From positions 7,736,501 to 7,800,500 of the forward strand of contig CM044860.1 of the NCBI GenBank assembly GCA_024500155.1: 64,000 nucleotides of DNA, read 5' to 3'. The notes beneath the pieces were generated by a model, which was given only the letters and a program-made list of their open reading frames with translations, had not been told where the DNA came from and ran no database searches. The translations under genes were made by a program, and so were the position numbers. This document shows, in pieces, positions 1-13,060 of the stretch (its first letter is position 1; each line of letters begins with the position of its first letter). Source of the stretch: Chenopodium formosanum (lineage: Eukaryota; Streptophyta; Magnoliopsida; Caryophyllales; Amaranthaceae).

Positions 1-488
1 CTTACACCAATCCTAGAAAAGAGGAAAAAAAATCCCGACATGAGGTGAGTGGACCGAATGTCTGGAGTTGCTTGATGTAATTAGGTCAACAACATTTAGT
101 GAAGTACAAGTTGAGCTATTTTGTTCAAATAAGAGCTTGAGGTAATGCATGCATATATTCTCTATAACGATCTTGTTGTCAATTAGAAGTTGCTTGCATG
201 GCTAATTTTTAAAATTGAAATTCATTAAAAAGATAGCGTCATGAGAAAAGTACACCCCAAACTTATATAACGACTTTGTTTAATCCATAAATTTATATCA
301 ATGTTGTTTCACATACCCGTCTAACACAATTTAACACTTAGTATAACTTTTCTAAGTTTATTTGAGCTATTTTAGTAATTTATCTTGATATTTTCTACTC
401 CGTAATACATACTTATAGAAAATACAGCACGAAAAGGTGCTATGATATGACAATAGCAAAAGCTAATTTATTAAGTCCGTAATACATA

Positions 489-626
489 GGGCCTGTTCTC
501 ATTGACTGAAATGAGTTAAACTGAACTTATTAGATCTGAACTGAATATTTTATGAGAGAAGGAAATTAAGAGTTGAGCTGAACTGAATTGAATTAAACTG
601 AAAATAATCTGATGAGAATAGAGTCG
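489..626. mobile_element. Tourist/Harbinger-like MITE, degraded copy
   Basis: The left end reads GGGCCTGTTCTCATTGACTG and the interior contains CTGAACTGAA-type pentamers plus a TATTTTATGAGAGAAGGAAA core. The same core occurs in the copies at 24292, 39506 and 53048. The right end (GATGAGAATAGAGTC) is a decayed inverse of the left end. Flanking target duplication is no longer clear, so the right boundary is approximate. Confidence 0.55.
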
Positions 627-871
627 TACTATATAAAAGCCAACACAATTATCTGTAATACATCAACAATCTACTTGTTTGAAATAGAAATAAAAGAAGA
701 GATATGATTCCCAATCAAAAATAATAATAACTATCAAAATCTCATCAATTATACTCCTTTATTAATCCCAAAATTAAATGACTCTAGGTGGCTAACCAAG
801 AAAGACAAGAAATAAATTTGCACAATCATTTTTTCTTAGCTACAAGTAAATCTTAGTGATGATACTATGTA

Positions 872-904
872 CTTTGGAAAAAAAAAAAAAAAAAAAAAAA
901 AGAA
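872..904 (+). repeat. Poly(A) insertion flanked by a 12-bp direct repeat
   Basis: A run of about 24 A residues with a few extra bases lies between two perfect copies of TGATACTATGTA (860-871 and 905-916). A short A-tract between target-site-like repeats is what LINE machinery would leave when only a tail is inserted; that origin is inferred. Confidence 0.6.
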
Positions 905-1732
905 TGATACTATGTAACCTATCATTAGCTGACATCTATAAATTCCATAGATTGCAAATTTAATGTAATAATAATAGTACACTCATACAAAGGACAACGA
1001 TTTTGAATTAGATGCAAATAAAATACACATATAAATTTATTTTTAATTTAATTTAATTTAATTTTAAATACTACAAAATTGCTTACCTTTTACAAAAGAG
1101 TTTAAATGACTAAGACAAACACCTAAATCCTATTATTCCTAAAGTACAAAGCACCACTATATATATATTATAATGAAAAATTACCAATTCTAATAGTGTT
1201 ACTAAAAGTCCACAACATAGGATAATAATAATTAGATATAACATAATCTAAGGTAAAGTTGCTTTCATGCTCATAATTTGCATGTTTAGTTGCTATATGA
1301 TGTTTCGCTTTCAAATGGGATATTTCCACATGTTAATAGTATTATTTTTTGCATTGTTTGTTGTTTTTGTAGTATATACCTTGGAGAATTTGTAACAAGG
1401 ATAGATGACTGACAAAATTGTCATAAGTTTTATACTAAAATTTGGTCATAAAACCAAATATAAATAAAACTTTTTGTGTACAGATGGACATTTGTGCTAA
1501 ATTTCTGGCAGAATGTTCAGAATGTCATAAATGATGGTGGTTTATTTTAATGTTATGGAATTAATTAACTAGTTACTAAACAAACTTTGTTATTAAACTC
1601 CGTAATAACTGTAATATGAAACTGTTTGTTTCTCCTTTAGTAAAGCAAAAGGGATGTTGTACACTTGTATTCATGCCTTGATAGTTCCATCTTGGCATGT
1701 TAGCATGCATCGCTCTATGATTGCTCCCCTTC

Positions 1733-1757
1733 AATTTTTTTTTTTTTTTTTTGAAGG
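1733..1757 (-). repeat. Poly(T) insertion flanked by a 16-bp direct repeat
   Basis: About 18 T residues plus a few bases (25 bp in all) sit between two perfect copies of ATGATTGCTCCCCTTC (1717-1732 and 1758-1773). The repeat length is typical of LINE target-site duplication, and the insert is essentially only a poly(A) tail in minus orientation. Confidence 0.65.
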
Positions 1758-2405
1758 ATGATTGCTCCCCTTCTTGTAGGTATTGATCGAGTGCGACTGA
1801 TCTTGATGATGAGACACATAATAAATTATCTATAAATATTATTCACAATCTTGACTACGGAGTGTATAATAAGTAATTTCTCGTTAAAATAAATCACTCT
1901 TAACATAATTTCTTGTTAAAATAAATCACTCTTAACATAATGTAATATAACCATCCCGACATGCTTACACTTAGCAACAAAGCATGTCACCTCAAGATGG
2001 TAATATCTAGAACTATATTCTAGGCTACTCTTCTCATATAACTACTAAAAAAATTATTAAGGCATCATTTCATTGTATGCTAGGAGAGTCTTTAATCTTG
2101 TTTTAAAAAATGTGGAGCTTTAAGTTTCTTCTTACACTTAGAATAAGAAGTAAATTAGTATGGCATAATGTGACGATTTTAGTAGTTTAGATCAGCATTG
2201 TGTGCACATTATTTATACAACAACAATAATGTTTCTATCAACTTTTGACTAAGTTAAAAGAGAAAAAAAGTTTCTTCCCTTTATAGAGGATATCCTTTAG
2301 CATATGTATAACTCAGTTGTCAATGGGTGTTGTGCTCTTCATTCAATATTCATTCTCATAATCTAATCTAAATATTCGAGTTAACTTATCTATACTCATA
2401 TTTCA

Positions 2406-2407
<2 letters not shown>

Positions 2408-2484
<77 letters not shown>
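2408..2484. repeat. (AT)n microsatellite
   Basis: An almost pure AT dinucleotide array of about 77 bp. Confidence 0.95.
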
Positions 2485-2486
<2 letters not shown>

Positions 2487-3523
2487 GAAAATAATTATGA
2501 GAATAGCTTATAAGTTTGATTTCTCTAGCAGTTTCATTCACTGATTTTGATTAAATAGTCGGTAAAAAAAAATAATAAATAAAAAATTACACATCTAATG
2601 TAGCGAAATGAGTGGATGAATCAATTTCTCAATACAATCCTAACAATTCGAAGGTAAAGAGTTTTTCAATACATGTCATCTTATCCTTATAGATAAACTA
2701 GGAATTCTCCTCCATAAATTTGTCTTACTTTCCCGTCCCAACAATTATATATTCATGAATTTGATTTGACTAGTAATAGTGTCTAAACTAGGAGTACAAT
2801 CTAAGAAAAGAACTCATATTTTAAATGCACTCGAGAGTATTTTAAGGAAAATTGTGATTACAATTCTAAAAACAACAACAGAGTGTCAAAATCGTACTCC
2901 CTAGGACTTATATGAAGTGTTGTATCCTTGAAGATTTGGTTCCACATTAAAATTATGGACTTTAAGCATAATTGAAAACATCCCCTTCAAGATGTTTGGA
3001 TTAGAGCCAATCTATTATGGCTTGACCTTGCATGATTTGGATTGAATTTTCTAATATAACAATTGTGCTATTCTTCCTCATATAGGTCAAGAAAGGCCTA
3101 AATCACATTTAAGGCTATGTGGTAGTAATTCGCATGACACTTATTCCGATTCAATTTATGATATTTGGGCAGAAATTTACAACCGAACAAACAATAGGTG
3201 TTTTGGACAAGACAATCTAAAGAGAAAAGAATAAGGCGAAAAAAATAATAGATTCATAAAAGTTTAACTGCTATCTTCCCTTCCACCATTATTGCTTTCC
3301 TAACACACTATTAAACTATACCAAATTCTTAATTAAACTATACCAAATTCTTATGTACATTCACATCCTTTGGTGGTCAACATACATGATTATTTCAAAC
3401 ACTCCATAGAAAATAAAGAAGACTAAAAGTTATTTAATCCAACTTTAATTTTCTTTCAACCTAAAATAAATTGTTAGCTCATATTATACACTATACTATA
3501 ATAATGTGGCAACAACATTAGTA

Positions 3524-3907
3524 CTCCCTCCGTCCCTAAATTACATTCCTCTTTGGAAATTTACACGGGAATTAAGGAGGAAAGAATAAGACAAATAACA
3601 ATAATTAGATAATGTAATGGGAAGTACAAAGATAGGGTAGTTATTATTCATGACATGTCATCAATCCTTTGCAAAAAAAAGGACCAATCACATGCTCCTA
3701 ATTGAAAATTTTTAACCAATCATATTCATTGTAATTTGGCACAAGAATTATGAGTGAGATTAGGTAAGGATGAGTGAGAAAGCATTAAATATAAAACAGA
3801 AAAAGAGAGTTGATTTACTAAAAAAACTTACCAAAAATAGAAAGGAGGAATGTAATTTTGGAATACCAAAAATAAAAAGGAGGAATGTAATTTAGGGACG
3901 GAGGGAG
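3524..3907. mobile_element. Stowaway-type MITE (384 bp)
   Basis: The ends are perfect inverted copies starting CTCCCTCCGTCCCTAAATTA and extending through ACATTCCT. TA dinucleotides flank the element at 3522-3523 and 3908-3909. These termini and the TA target are the signature of Tc1/Mariner-derived Stowaway elements. No coding capacity is seen. Confidence 0.93.
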
Positions 3908-3909
3908 TA

Positions 3910-6832
3910 GTAGTTTAGTACCATACACCTCTAGATGGTGATGTAATGAATTAGCCTCCTAGAAGGAACCATAAAAATCAACCAAAAATCAAGGCATTTT
4001 TGAATGGTTTATACTTTTTAACTCAAAACATGTGACATAAAAAAATGTATAACAAGACACTTTGTTTGGACATTACTTCTAATAAGGACAATAAAAGAAA
4101 GAAATATTAAAATTTTATAAAAATAAAATAATAAATAAATGTGGTGGTTAGATGGCAACAAACAAAAATTGACACGTAATCATAAATTTGTACCCAACCT
4201 TAGCTTCTACCTATTTGACAAATCTTCTCTTCCAATCATAATGGATTTATTTACCAATTAAAATAAAGTAAATTACATAATAATTTCATATAATAAGGTT
4301 ACAAATAAAAACAAAAACTTTGAATTTGAGCGAATTCGTGTGTTCCATGCTGCTCCTGCTCCCTCGGTTTGTGGGGTAATCATAGATCAATCACGCCAAA
4401 GACTGCAATTTCATAAACATTATCTTGTTTCGAAATGTTAATGCAAACTATATTCGACCAAATTAATTGTTGATTTTACACCAAACTATTGTTTTATAAT
4501 CTACTTAGTCTTGATGCCTACTTATTGTGTTATGACTTGTGACTAAATTGTATAGTTTCTTCACTAATGATAGCTTCTTCATTGGTTTTTTAAAAGAGTG
4601 AAATTGAAAATTCAAATGGAAATTTCCTTTGTTGGAGGAGAGTTTATATTATTTGAGGTACAGTAAGATTTTAGAATCGCCTAAAGCTACAAAGGGCATT
4701 GATGTATACGAGACTGAATTTGAGCATTTAGATACAACCAAATTTACTAACATATGCCTTATAAAAATATGATTTTAAAAATAAAGCTTAAGTAAAAGGG
4801 TAAGTTTTTCTATAAACTTCTCAAAATTCCTTTCAATATAGTATGCAATGGAGATTGCAAGTAAAATTTCCATAATTATAAATCAGCAAGAGCAACATCA
4901 AATATTTTTCCGGAGGAATAAGGTAAGCAATCAAACTTAGCATAGAGTTTAAAAACAAATAGTGTGCTATGTATTAATTACTCGCAAAACAACACCCTTG
5001 AACAAAGTCTGGCATGATAGCAAGAAGCAAGGTTCACTGAATCACCATGAGATCGAGTTGAACACTTAAAATGCAAGAGAAAGGCGAAGATAGACAGGTT
5101 TTGATATTCGATCAGATAAGCTCGGAATCTCATTGTTACATCATTCTAGTGAAAAGCCAAGAAAACAACAAAACATAGACATAAATTTGAACTTAAATGA
5201 ACTCCAACAGAATTGTAACTCAAGATACAACATTCCAAGATTGGGGAAACAAAACCTAATTTAGGAACATTAGTCGTACAAAATGGCTCCAATTGCTTGA
5301 CTTCTCTTCTCAATTCTCATCAATTTATTCAAACTAAGGGCCCACTACACAAATGCAACCCGAAAAACTGCAATAAATGGCTCTAATTGCTTAACTGCCC
5401 TTCAAAATATCAGATTATTGAAATCATCAAGCCATAAAATATATGCCAAGTATGTATATAAAATACCTTAGAGTTGGTCTTCAATTTTGCATGTCCTAAA
5501 TCATGGTCCCAGTGTTGTATTAGTGCTACTGATACTAACTCGAAAGACTAATTAAAGGAGTCATAATCTTCAGTAATAACACAGTGAAGGATATAGTAGA
5601 ACGTCTAAAACTCGATGCTGGATTGTTGGACCACTTACATGTGTAGGAAAGGTGACGGCACAATTCTGTTTTCCCATGCGCCACTATAAGACTGATATCT
5701 GCAAGAGGGAATTACCTTATAATCTTCCCACCAACCGCGTTTTTTATTGCATCAGCAACAAAATCTTCACAGCACATGACGAACTTTTCCACAAATGATA
5801 GTATCTCAGTTCAACAACCAAGTACAAGGAGCTGATTTGTACTGATTTGCACCCTTGAAAAGGAATTTCGATGAATCCTTCTGCACTTATGTAGCGCAAA
5901 AAATACCTGCAGGTTACAAACTTACGTTCAATTTATAACATTAAATGCAGGTATCCTCAACTTCTAGCTACTCAACAGCTTATCAAGCCAAAAATATCAG
6001 CTCATATACTTAAAGTAGTGCAGGAGCAACTATCAGAATAGAAGAATGCAACCAAAACAAAGAACAAGGTGACAACGAGTGACAAGATCATATCCAAACA
6101 GGATGTTCTGAGGAAAAAAGGTTGCCAGCATAGAAACAAAGGAAATGACTATTCAAGACTCATGGAGCCATATAGTTTAGGCCAACCTGAGTAGAAGGAA
6201 AAGAAAAAAGACACCCTCAAAGTAAACCACTTTTGTTCTTTTATTCAGTTTGCGAATAACCTTAAATGCCCCCCAAAAAATAAAATAATCATTCTGTTCC
6301 CCTTGAGTTTTACCAAAAATTCCCAAACCTGCAAACCAGTAAGAAATGATTTTTATTTTTAATTGCACTATGAGTGATTTCACGCCGCACATGCATTACT
6401 TTTGCTATTAGTATCTTTAATTATACTTTGTAAAAATTATAAAAAGTGATATTTGAAAAGTAGATTTCGAAACGAATCTAAATACATCCCACATGATTAA
6501 ATTTTTTTCTTACGGATAAATCACAAAGATGGTCAAAGAACATTATGTGAATAGTGTAAAAGTCTTGTGGTTCAATAAGGAAGTATAAAATTTAAGACCT
6601 AAAAAGCAACCGGTCAGCAAATTAAATGAGCCACCAAACAAATTGAATTACTCGTATAAGATTAAGCTTACAAGGCTCAGCAAACCCATGATTAGTCAGT
6701 TGTATTTAATGACAAAATGGACCCTTTGTTGTATATCACCAAGTAGCAATGCTAACAAGGAATGAAAGAGCATAATTGAAATGACCAAGTAGCAAAAAGT
6801 TTATTAAGAAATATTTACATCAAAATGTAGGG
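3910..6832. other. Intergenic region
   Basis: No recognisable gene. A 31-codon open tract near 5,720-5,815 on the minus strand ends in a stop and has no supporting exons, so I do not call it. The rest is AT-rich sequence without repeats that I can classify. Confidence 0.5.
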
Positions 6833-8110
6833 CTATCTACTTAAATTATATACTTCAGCCAAAGCCTTATCCTCTGTCTCATTAAAAACCAAATTTTGCT
6901 CTTTTGTTTTAGCATGTAGAGCACAGATGCTTTCATCAATCAGATCAAGTAATGATATCTTCCATGAACCTTGTTTTTCAGACTTACAGGTACACTTGGT
7001 TCAGAACCAGGATCATCACTGTTATACTTAGCCTATATTACTAACAGAAAATGTGATAAAAGAGCACTGACACTGTATTTTGGGGTTTTCCATTTGACCC
7101 CAAGAACCTGGTTCACAACAATGTGCATGCTCAACAAACAATTCACTATGGAGCAAAGTTGATCATGGTTTTCATGATATAGCCAAGTCTAACATCTGGA
7201 CAAATAACCCACTCTGAGTCTCTGACAGGGTTGAGAAACTCACGAGTAAATAATATTGGAGACAAATGCCAGTTGCCTGAGCATTAAGACAGAACGCATG
7301 GAGTAGCAATTGAAGCACACAACTTCTCTGGAAGGGCAAATATTTTAAGCATACCACTTGCTCCAGGTGTTGTACCCTGATAACTTAAGGCTTTAATGCT
7401 TTATGCTAATGAATTATTAATCTTTCAAACAAGGATCACAACAGTTCATTTGTTCCCCACTATATAGCAACCTGATATTGTAAATAATGTAAGTAATTAA
7501 TCACCTAGACCTAGCAATGAGTTCCAAGTTGCTGCATATAGCAAATAAAACAAGAAAATAATCCTTTCATCCCAAATTAGTTTGTTCACTTATCTTTTTC
7601 GCCCATCCCACTTTAGTTTAAATCCATCAAAAATTGACAATGGCCACTATTGCCTTTTACCACTCTCTACCCCATTGATAATATAGTAAGGGACCCACAC
7701 TCTCTCATCCAGTAAGATATTACCCCACTATATCCCATCATTTCCACCTTTTTTTTTTTTTTTTTTTTTTTATCAAAATAACATTTGATTATCAAACACC
7801 AATTTATCTCCTAAGCCTATGCTTCATGATAAGTAAACAAACTAAACTAGTACTGAGGGAATTATTAAACATAAAATTAACAAAGGAATTCCATATAGAG
7901 GATAAAAGTTAAGTAGGCGACAAAGGAGAATACTAGCTCTATGTTTTTACTGAAGCTAAAGATATCAGCCAAGAGATCACACATGTTCTCTAAAGAGGTG
8001 GTAGGGTTAAGGGCATTACTGAGACCCAATTCCTCATCTATGGGTGGCTGGGACTCTGGGAGCATGGGTGGAGAGGGTGGCCAAGTAGATAAGAGGCAGG
8101 CAATGTAAAA
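6833..8110 (-). pseudogene. Unidentified coding-like tracts, probably decayed gene
   Basis: Three minus-strand tracts read like protein but cannot be joined into one open gene. The first (about 8105-7925) contains PPSPPMLPESQPPIDEELG. The second (about 7370-7160) contains FLNPVRDSEWVICPDVRLGY and ends in a stop. The third (about 7035-6833) contains SDDPGSEPSVP and then, after an apparent one-base frame change, KISLLDLIDESICALHAKTK before a stop at 6835-6833. A Stowaway MITE (7561-7862) lies between the first and second tracts. The tracts follow the RsmI gene on the same strand, but that gene already has a clean stop at 8587. I do not recognise the protein family, and these could be remnants of a gene or a retrocopy. 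Confidence 0.3.
7561..7862. mobile_element. Stowaway-like MITE (302 bp), diverged
   Basis: Imperfect inverted ends (CAAATTAGTTTGTTCACTTA against the inverse of AAGTAAACAAACTAAACTAG) are flanked by TA at 7559-7560 and 7863-7864. A T-run lies near 7748-7771. It is more diverged than the other Stowaway copies in the window. Confidence 0.75.
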
Positions 8111-8586
8111 TATGGATAGGATAACTAGATAAGTCACCAATATTTGGAGGGTTTATTTTTGCCTTTTCTGATAACTATTGGGAAGTGATTGGGCTACAGA
8201 AAAGTAAGTAGATTAAGTTTCATCACTCCCTTCAGAGATTCACAAAACTAAGATTGATGAATGATGACCCTTGATTCCAAGGACTTGTCTACTAAGGTCG
8301 TAAATTACCTTTCTGAAATTCTGTTCAGTCACCCTTATAACAGATTCCCTCTTTTTTTTTATGCAATAATCTATGATATATAACAAATGTATAATGAGGG
8401 AACTTAACACATACCTCTTTCTCTAGCTCTGAGGCCGGAAAATTCTCATTAACAAATCATTTAAAAAAACTGGTTTCTGCTTTTCCTGTAGTAAAACAAT
8501 ACCTCAACAATATAAAACGCAAATAAAAAAAATGGAGGATGCAACCTAAATATAAAATTTAGAGAATACCATTTCTTGCCTCCATT

Positions 8587-11500
8587 TTATTCCTCTCCTA
8601 CAAGTTGCTTCCCGAATTTCCTTAACGCAAGTGCATAAACTTCCTTCCTTTTCCTCGATGTTCCTTCAGCAACCAACTTTACAGCCTGCATTAATCACAC
8701 ATCAATGGCCTAATACACAAAAAAGTTTGAACATTTGAATCAATGAAACAAACACATACCATCATAATACAAAATGCAGCAACTTTATAGTTTATACAAT
8801 AAAATATGAAGAAGAATCATCCAACAAGCAGAAGTCCAATGTTGATCTAAGATGCACACTTGACAAAAAATAACGGCAGGTGGAAACAATACAGGGTGGG
8901 CAATCTTGATATATATGCTTCTGCCTTACTAGATTTTAGAAGTGATTGATTTTCTTCATTGAAACAGAAAACATTATTTAAACATTCAACAGGTATTTGA
9001 AGACCACAGCTGAGTACAAGGCATTTTAAAAGGTAAGCATCCTTCCTTTCAGACAGAAATGTAAGCCGATATGATAAGCACACATTATCTGTGCGCTGAA
9101 AAAACGGTTCCTGAAAAATAACATCCAAACACTTTCAACATCTGACAAGTTCAAAACCCACAGCCCATAGGAATTGCCCCCATCCCACACGCACAGTTGC
9201 ACTCACATACACGCAAAAGTGAAACAACATGAACCAAAGTCCAAAAAATGACGTTAAATTACCTGAAGAGAAGTTCAGAATTTTTATTACAGAAAGCACA
9301 ATTTAGGATTATTCAGATTGATTTTTCCATTTTTGCATATTAAAAATTAATTTATTGTATGATAAGAAGACAGAAAGACCAGCAGTACAAAAAAAAAAAA
9401 TCCCCTTAGAAAGATAAACAATAGAAACATTCACGAGGGTAGCAAAGATTAGTGAAGGACAAACCAACAAGTAAACTATAACAATAGTCATTAAACATTT
9501 CAGAGGAACTAAACATCCAATAGATGCATATTTCTTTACCAGAAATATCTTCCATGAGCAGAACAATTTGCCTCTGTCTTTCAATGCTCCTTTTTATTTA
9601 CAAAGATCATACTCCCTAGATCAAAGGACTTCGTAAATCATACTCCATACTTCACTGAAACTTATCAATTACTTCAGAAGGAAGTACACCCTCTAGAAAA
9701 GAGATACTTCCTCCGTTTTTTTTTAGTTGCATTACTTTCCTAAAAAGGAAGTTTCAAATTAATTGCATCACTTACCTTTTTAACTAATAAATTCTCTTTC
9801 TCTCTCCTATGACATGAGCCCTATTTATTTATTTTTCTCTCTATCTCTTTCTACTCCAAAAATTGCCTAGGAGTCAGTGAAAACTAAAGTGATGCAACTA
9901 AAAAAACGGAGGAAGTAGAAGGAATGAACATCCATTACCATCGACAGACTATGCCCATTACTTATAAGCTCCTTGAGTTCATCCTCAATCTGAGAATCTG
10001 GTGGAGCTTCATCAATGCAGTCGGCCTTTCCCTCTATTAGAAGTGTCATTTCTCCCTTTGGTTTCCGAGATACAAATGCCTCCTTAGCATCCTGCAAGGT
10101 ACCACGCCAAAACTGCAAGGCTCATGGAAGTTAGAACTCAATGACAAAAGGCCAAAATCCAATCTAGAAATTAATATAGAAGTCAAAAGTTCAAAACAAT
10201 CAGAGTATCAGACAAATGCTAATATAATCAGATCCTTAAAATTATGGGAAAAACATTTCACTCATTCAAATCAGTGGATCACTAACAATTCACTATATAA
10301 CCAAAATCCATACATCAAGCAATGAAACCCTCACTAAAATCATACCTCTTCATGAATTTTGGTCATTTCTCGAGCTATGACACATCTCCTGCAACATTAC
10401 AAAGTATATGATCACAACCAATCACACAAAACAAAAGACAAAAAAAAATGTTTAAGTAGTTGCAATTATTTACTACTCCTATCTCAAACTTCTGCATCTT
10501 TCCCTTCTATCCCCTTTTCATAATCACTCCACCCAAAAACTGATTGTTTCCAATGAAGCTGATATGCCAAGGGAAACAATTTGAAATAACCCAAATCAAG
10601 TTACTTTGATTACTAAACAGAAGCTATCAGATAAATAATTAAACAAGAGTTCACGGTATAAGTAATTAAGTAAAGGGGTGCTTGCCCTTATTATGAGTAC
10701 CATCCAAAGGACTGAATGAAGATAAGGACAAGCCCCTGATGAGGACAGTAATCCTAAGAAAACCAACATGTCCTTTACAAGCACAATATAAATATCTAAC
10801 AAATGTATTGAGAAACAATTTTTACTCCAATTTACAATCTTGACTACATAGAGTCGATAGAGTACACTTAAGCATTTGCCTATTTTATTGCAGAGTATAT
10901 ATCATCTGATTTGCATTTAGTAAACATTTACCTTGAGTCCCCAAAAACTGAAGAAGTTTCTTCAAGAAATTGGTGTAGCTTGTGTGGGGGAACAAAGAAA
11001 ATCTGTGTTGCACTCTGATTGGCAGAGAGCAAGAGCCTCTCTCTTCTTGACCCAGCATGCTTAGGAAGAAATCCAACTAGATCAACAAAAGGAATGGAGG
11101 AATAAGATGCCACCCAACTACATTGAGGAAAAATTACAGATATGTACACCTGATAGTTTGCAAATTACCAAAGGTGAAGTCATCAGTTGGCAAACCCGAG
11201 GCAGAGAGAGCAGAAACTACAGCTGAAGCACCGGGGATGGGAACCACTATGATTTTTTCATCAACACACAGCTTTACCTGCAGACATAATTATTGTCACA
11301 TGTTAATATTTTATGATACTTCATAACATTATCCACAACTCAATCTATGGGTACTGACCAAACCTTAAGTTAAGCAGAATCTTGATATTAAACTGGTAGC
11401 AGGCAACTTGTGTTAACAGAGGAAAATTGTGATAAGACATTAAGAACTATAGTTGATTAGACGAAATTCTAGCCATAATGATAATATCATGAATGGAATG

Positions 11501-13060
11501 CAAAATACTTTTACACTCACAGTATAAAACACTTATAAAAGATAGTTTCATAATTGAAATGTGAATCAAGGATGAAATTCATCACAACCCCACCCTTTCC
11601 CAGATGAACAGGTCAATGGCTTGATGCCTTGATATCATTATAGCTAGTATTAAGAAAAAAAAAATAGGGAAAAAAATTATTAATGAAGATTAAAGGACGC
11701 ATCAACTGACCAATTCTGTTCCAGGATCACTAATACCAGGCATCCCAGCATCACTAATCAGAGCGACAATTTCACCCTCTTGTAAACGTTTCAAAACAGT
11801 TTGCCCTCTCTGAAACTCATTAAACTTGTGATAGCTCATCTAGAAACAAAACAAGCTCCAATCAAGATACAAACTAGCTGAATCTAGGGAACAAAAAAAA
11901 TAATTCCATCATTATACATACAAGGGGCGTTTTGATTCCATAATAATGAAGCAACTTTCCGGAGTGTCTAGTGTCCTCAGAAAGTATCACGTCAGCTGAT
12001 TTCAGCACCCGCAATGCACTAAAATTTAAGATCAAATTGAGAAGGGAAAAAGTTCAATACAACAAGAATAATGTAAGTCGGGAAACCCACACGCTCATAA
12101 AATATCAACAAAAATCAATTTGCTAGTCCTAGTGTCAATCAATCAAACACAAACCAACAGCTTGAACATCATCAACACAACCACACATAAACACTAAAAT
12201 CTTCAGCATTCCACATGAATCGCCTTTAAAGGCCAAAGCTTGAAGTAATGCATCGAAATCTAACTCTAACATGACCAAAAAAACGAGGATATTTAACAAC
12301 AAAATAAACGCAACGCCTCAGAAAACATGATGTCAAGTTGTTACTGAAACTCAACAGCACATCACAGTTACTAAATTTAAATAGAGTACATATTACATAG
12401 AAATTTATGATTGATATACATTTGCATTGATAGAAATATAGAATTAGCATCAACATTACAAGAAATGAATAATAAACAACTCGAAAATTTCGAAATGGGA
12501 GGCAAATACCGTAATGTGATATCTTCAAGATTACCAATGGGAGTCCCTACTAAATACAACCCCGGCTTCAAAGTCCCCTGTCATCAATTCTCAATACGAT
12601 CAAAATTTTGAAGGATTATATAATTCGAATTTGTAAGCACCATTTATACTAAATTATGTTCAGAATCAAATAACATATACACAATTAGCATACCAATAAT
12701 TAAAATTAAAGGGGGTACAAAATCAATTAACAAAATTAGGGGATAAACCCTAGTATATTGCAAATTTAAAACTTGACCCAATAAAAAATGGCACAATTGA
12801 AGTTGACCTATTTGAGGAAAATGGTCAACGGAGAGAGAGAGGACCTGTTTAGGAGGTTGTGGGAGGGAGATATCGGGTATATCAGAGTCAGAGGAAGCGA
12901 TAAGAGAGTTGGAGCAGAACGAAACGACGGCGTATTTGGGGAAACGGAAGGAGGAGATTGAAGAGGAGAGAGAGTGGGAGAAGTGAGTGCGCCACCGTGA
13001 AACTATCGCCGGAGTATCCGAAATCGCCGTCCATGGTAGTAAGCGCGCCACTGCCACCAT
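8587..13060 (-). CDS. rsmI: RsmI-type rRNA small-subunit (cytidine-2'-O)-methyltransferase, plastid-targeted
   Basis: Nine exons (13060-12845, 12577-12510, 12018-11922, 11839-11711, 11277-11169, 11076-10932, 10388-10346, 10112-9939, 8685-8587) join in phase with GT-AG introns to give 359 residues. The family (SAM-dependent tetrapyrrole-methylase fold) methylates the 2'-O of C1402 in bacterial 16S rRNA; a plant copy would act on the organelle ribosome. Motifs seen: LYLVGTPIGNLEDITLR at about 79-95 (the N-terminal signature), SEDTRHSGKLL near 108-118, ISDAGMPGISDPGTEL at about 155-170, then PIPGASAVVSALSASGLP and FLPKHAG. The first 72 residues are Ser-rich and precede the bacterial-like domain, so they probably form a transit peptide. 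The start was taken at the first ATG in frame (13060). Intron 8 (9938-8686) carries a Stowaway MITE. Organelle targeting is inferred. Confidence 0.93.
9707..9915. mobile_element. Stowaway MITE (209 bp) in intron 8 of the RsmI gene
   Basis: Inverted ends CTTCCTCCGTTTTTTTTTAG and its near-perfect inverse are flanked by TA at 9705-9706 and 9916-9917. The subterminal TTGCAT/ATGCAA pairing also matches. It lies wholly inside the intron, close to the exon 8 donor, and does not touch coding sequence. Confidence 0.92.

Larger units (their letters stand above)
1..3521. other. AT-rich intergenic region
   Basis: No coding exon is recognisable on either strand. The stretch holds a degraded Tourist-like MITE (489-626), a poly(A) insertion (872-904), a poly(T) insertion (1733-1757) and an (AT)n tract (2408-2484), each listed separately. 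The rest is unstructured AT-rich DNA. Confidence 0.6.

Noticed and set aside
5720..5815. 31-codon minus-strand tract containing VEKFVMCCEDFVADAIKNAV
   Set aside because: Protein-like but isolated: a stop lies just upstream, no partner exons join in phase, and no family is recognised.
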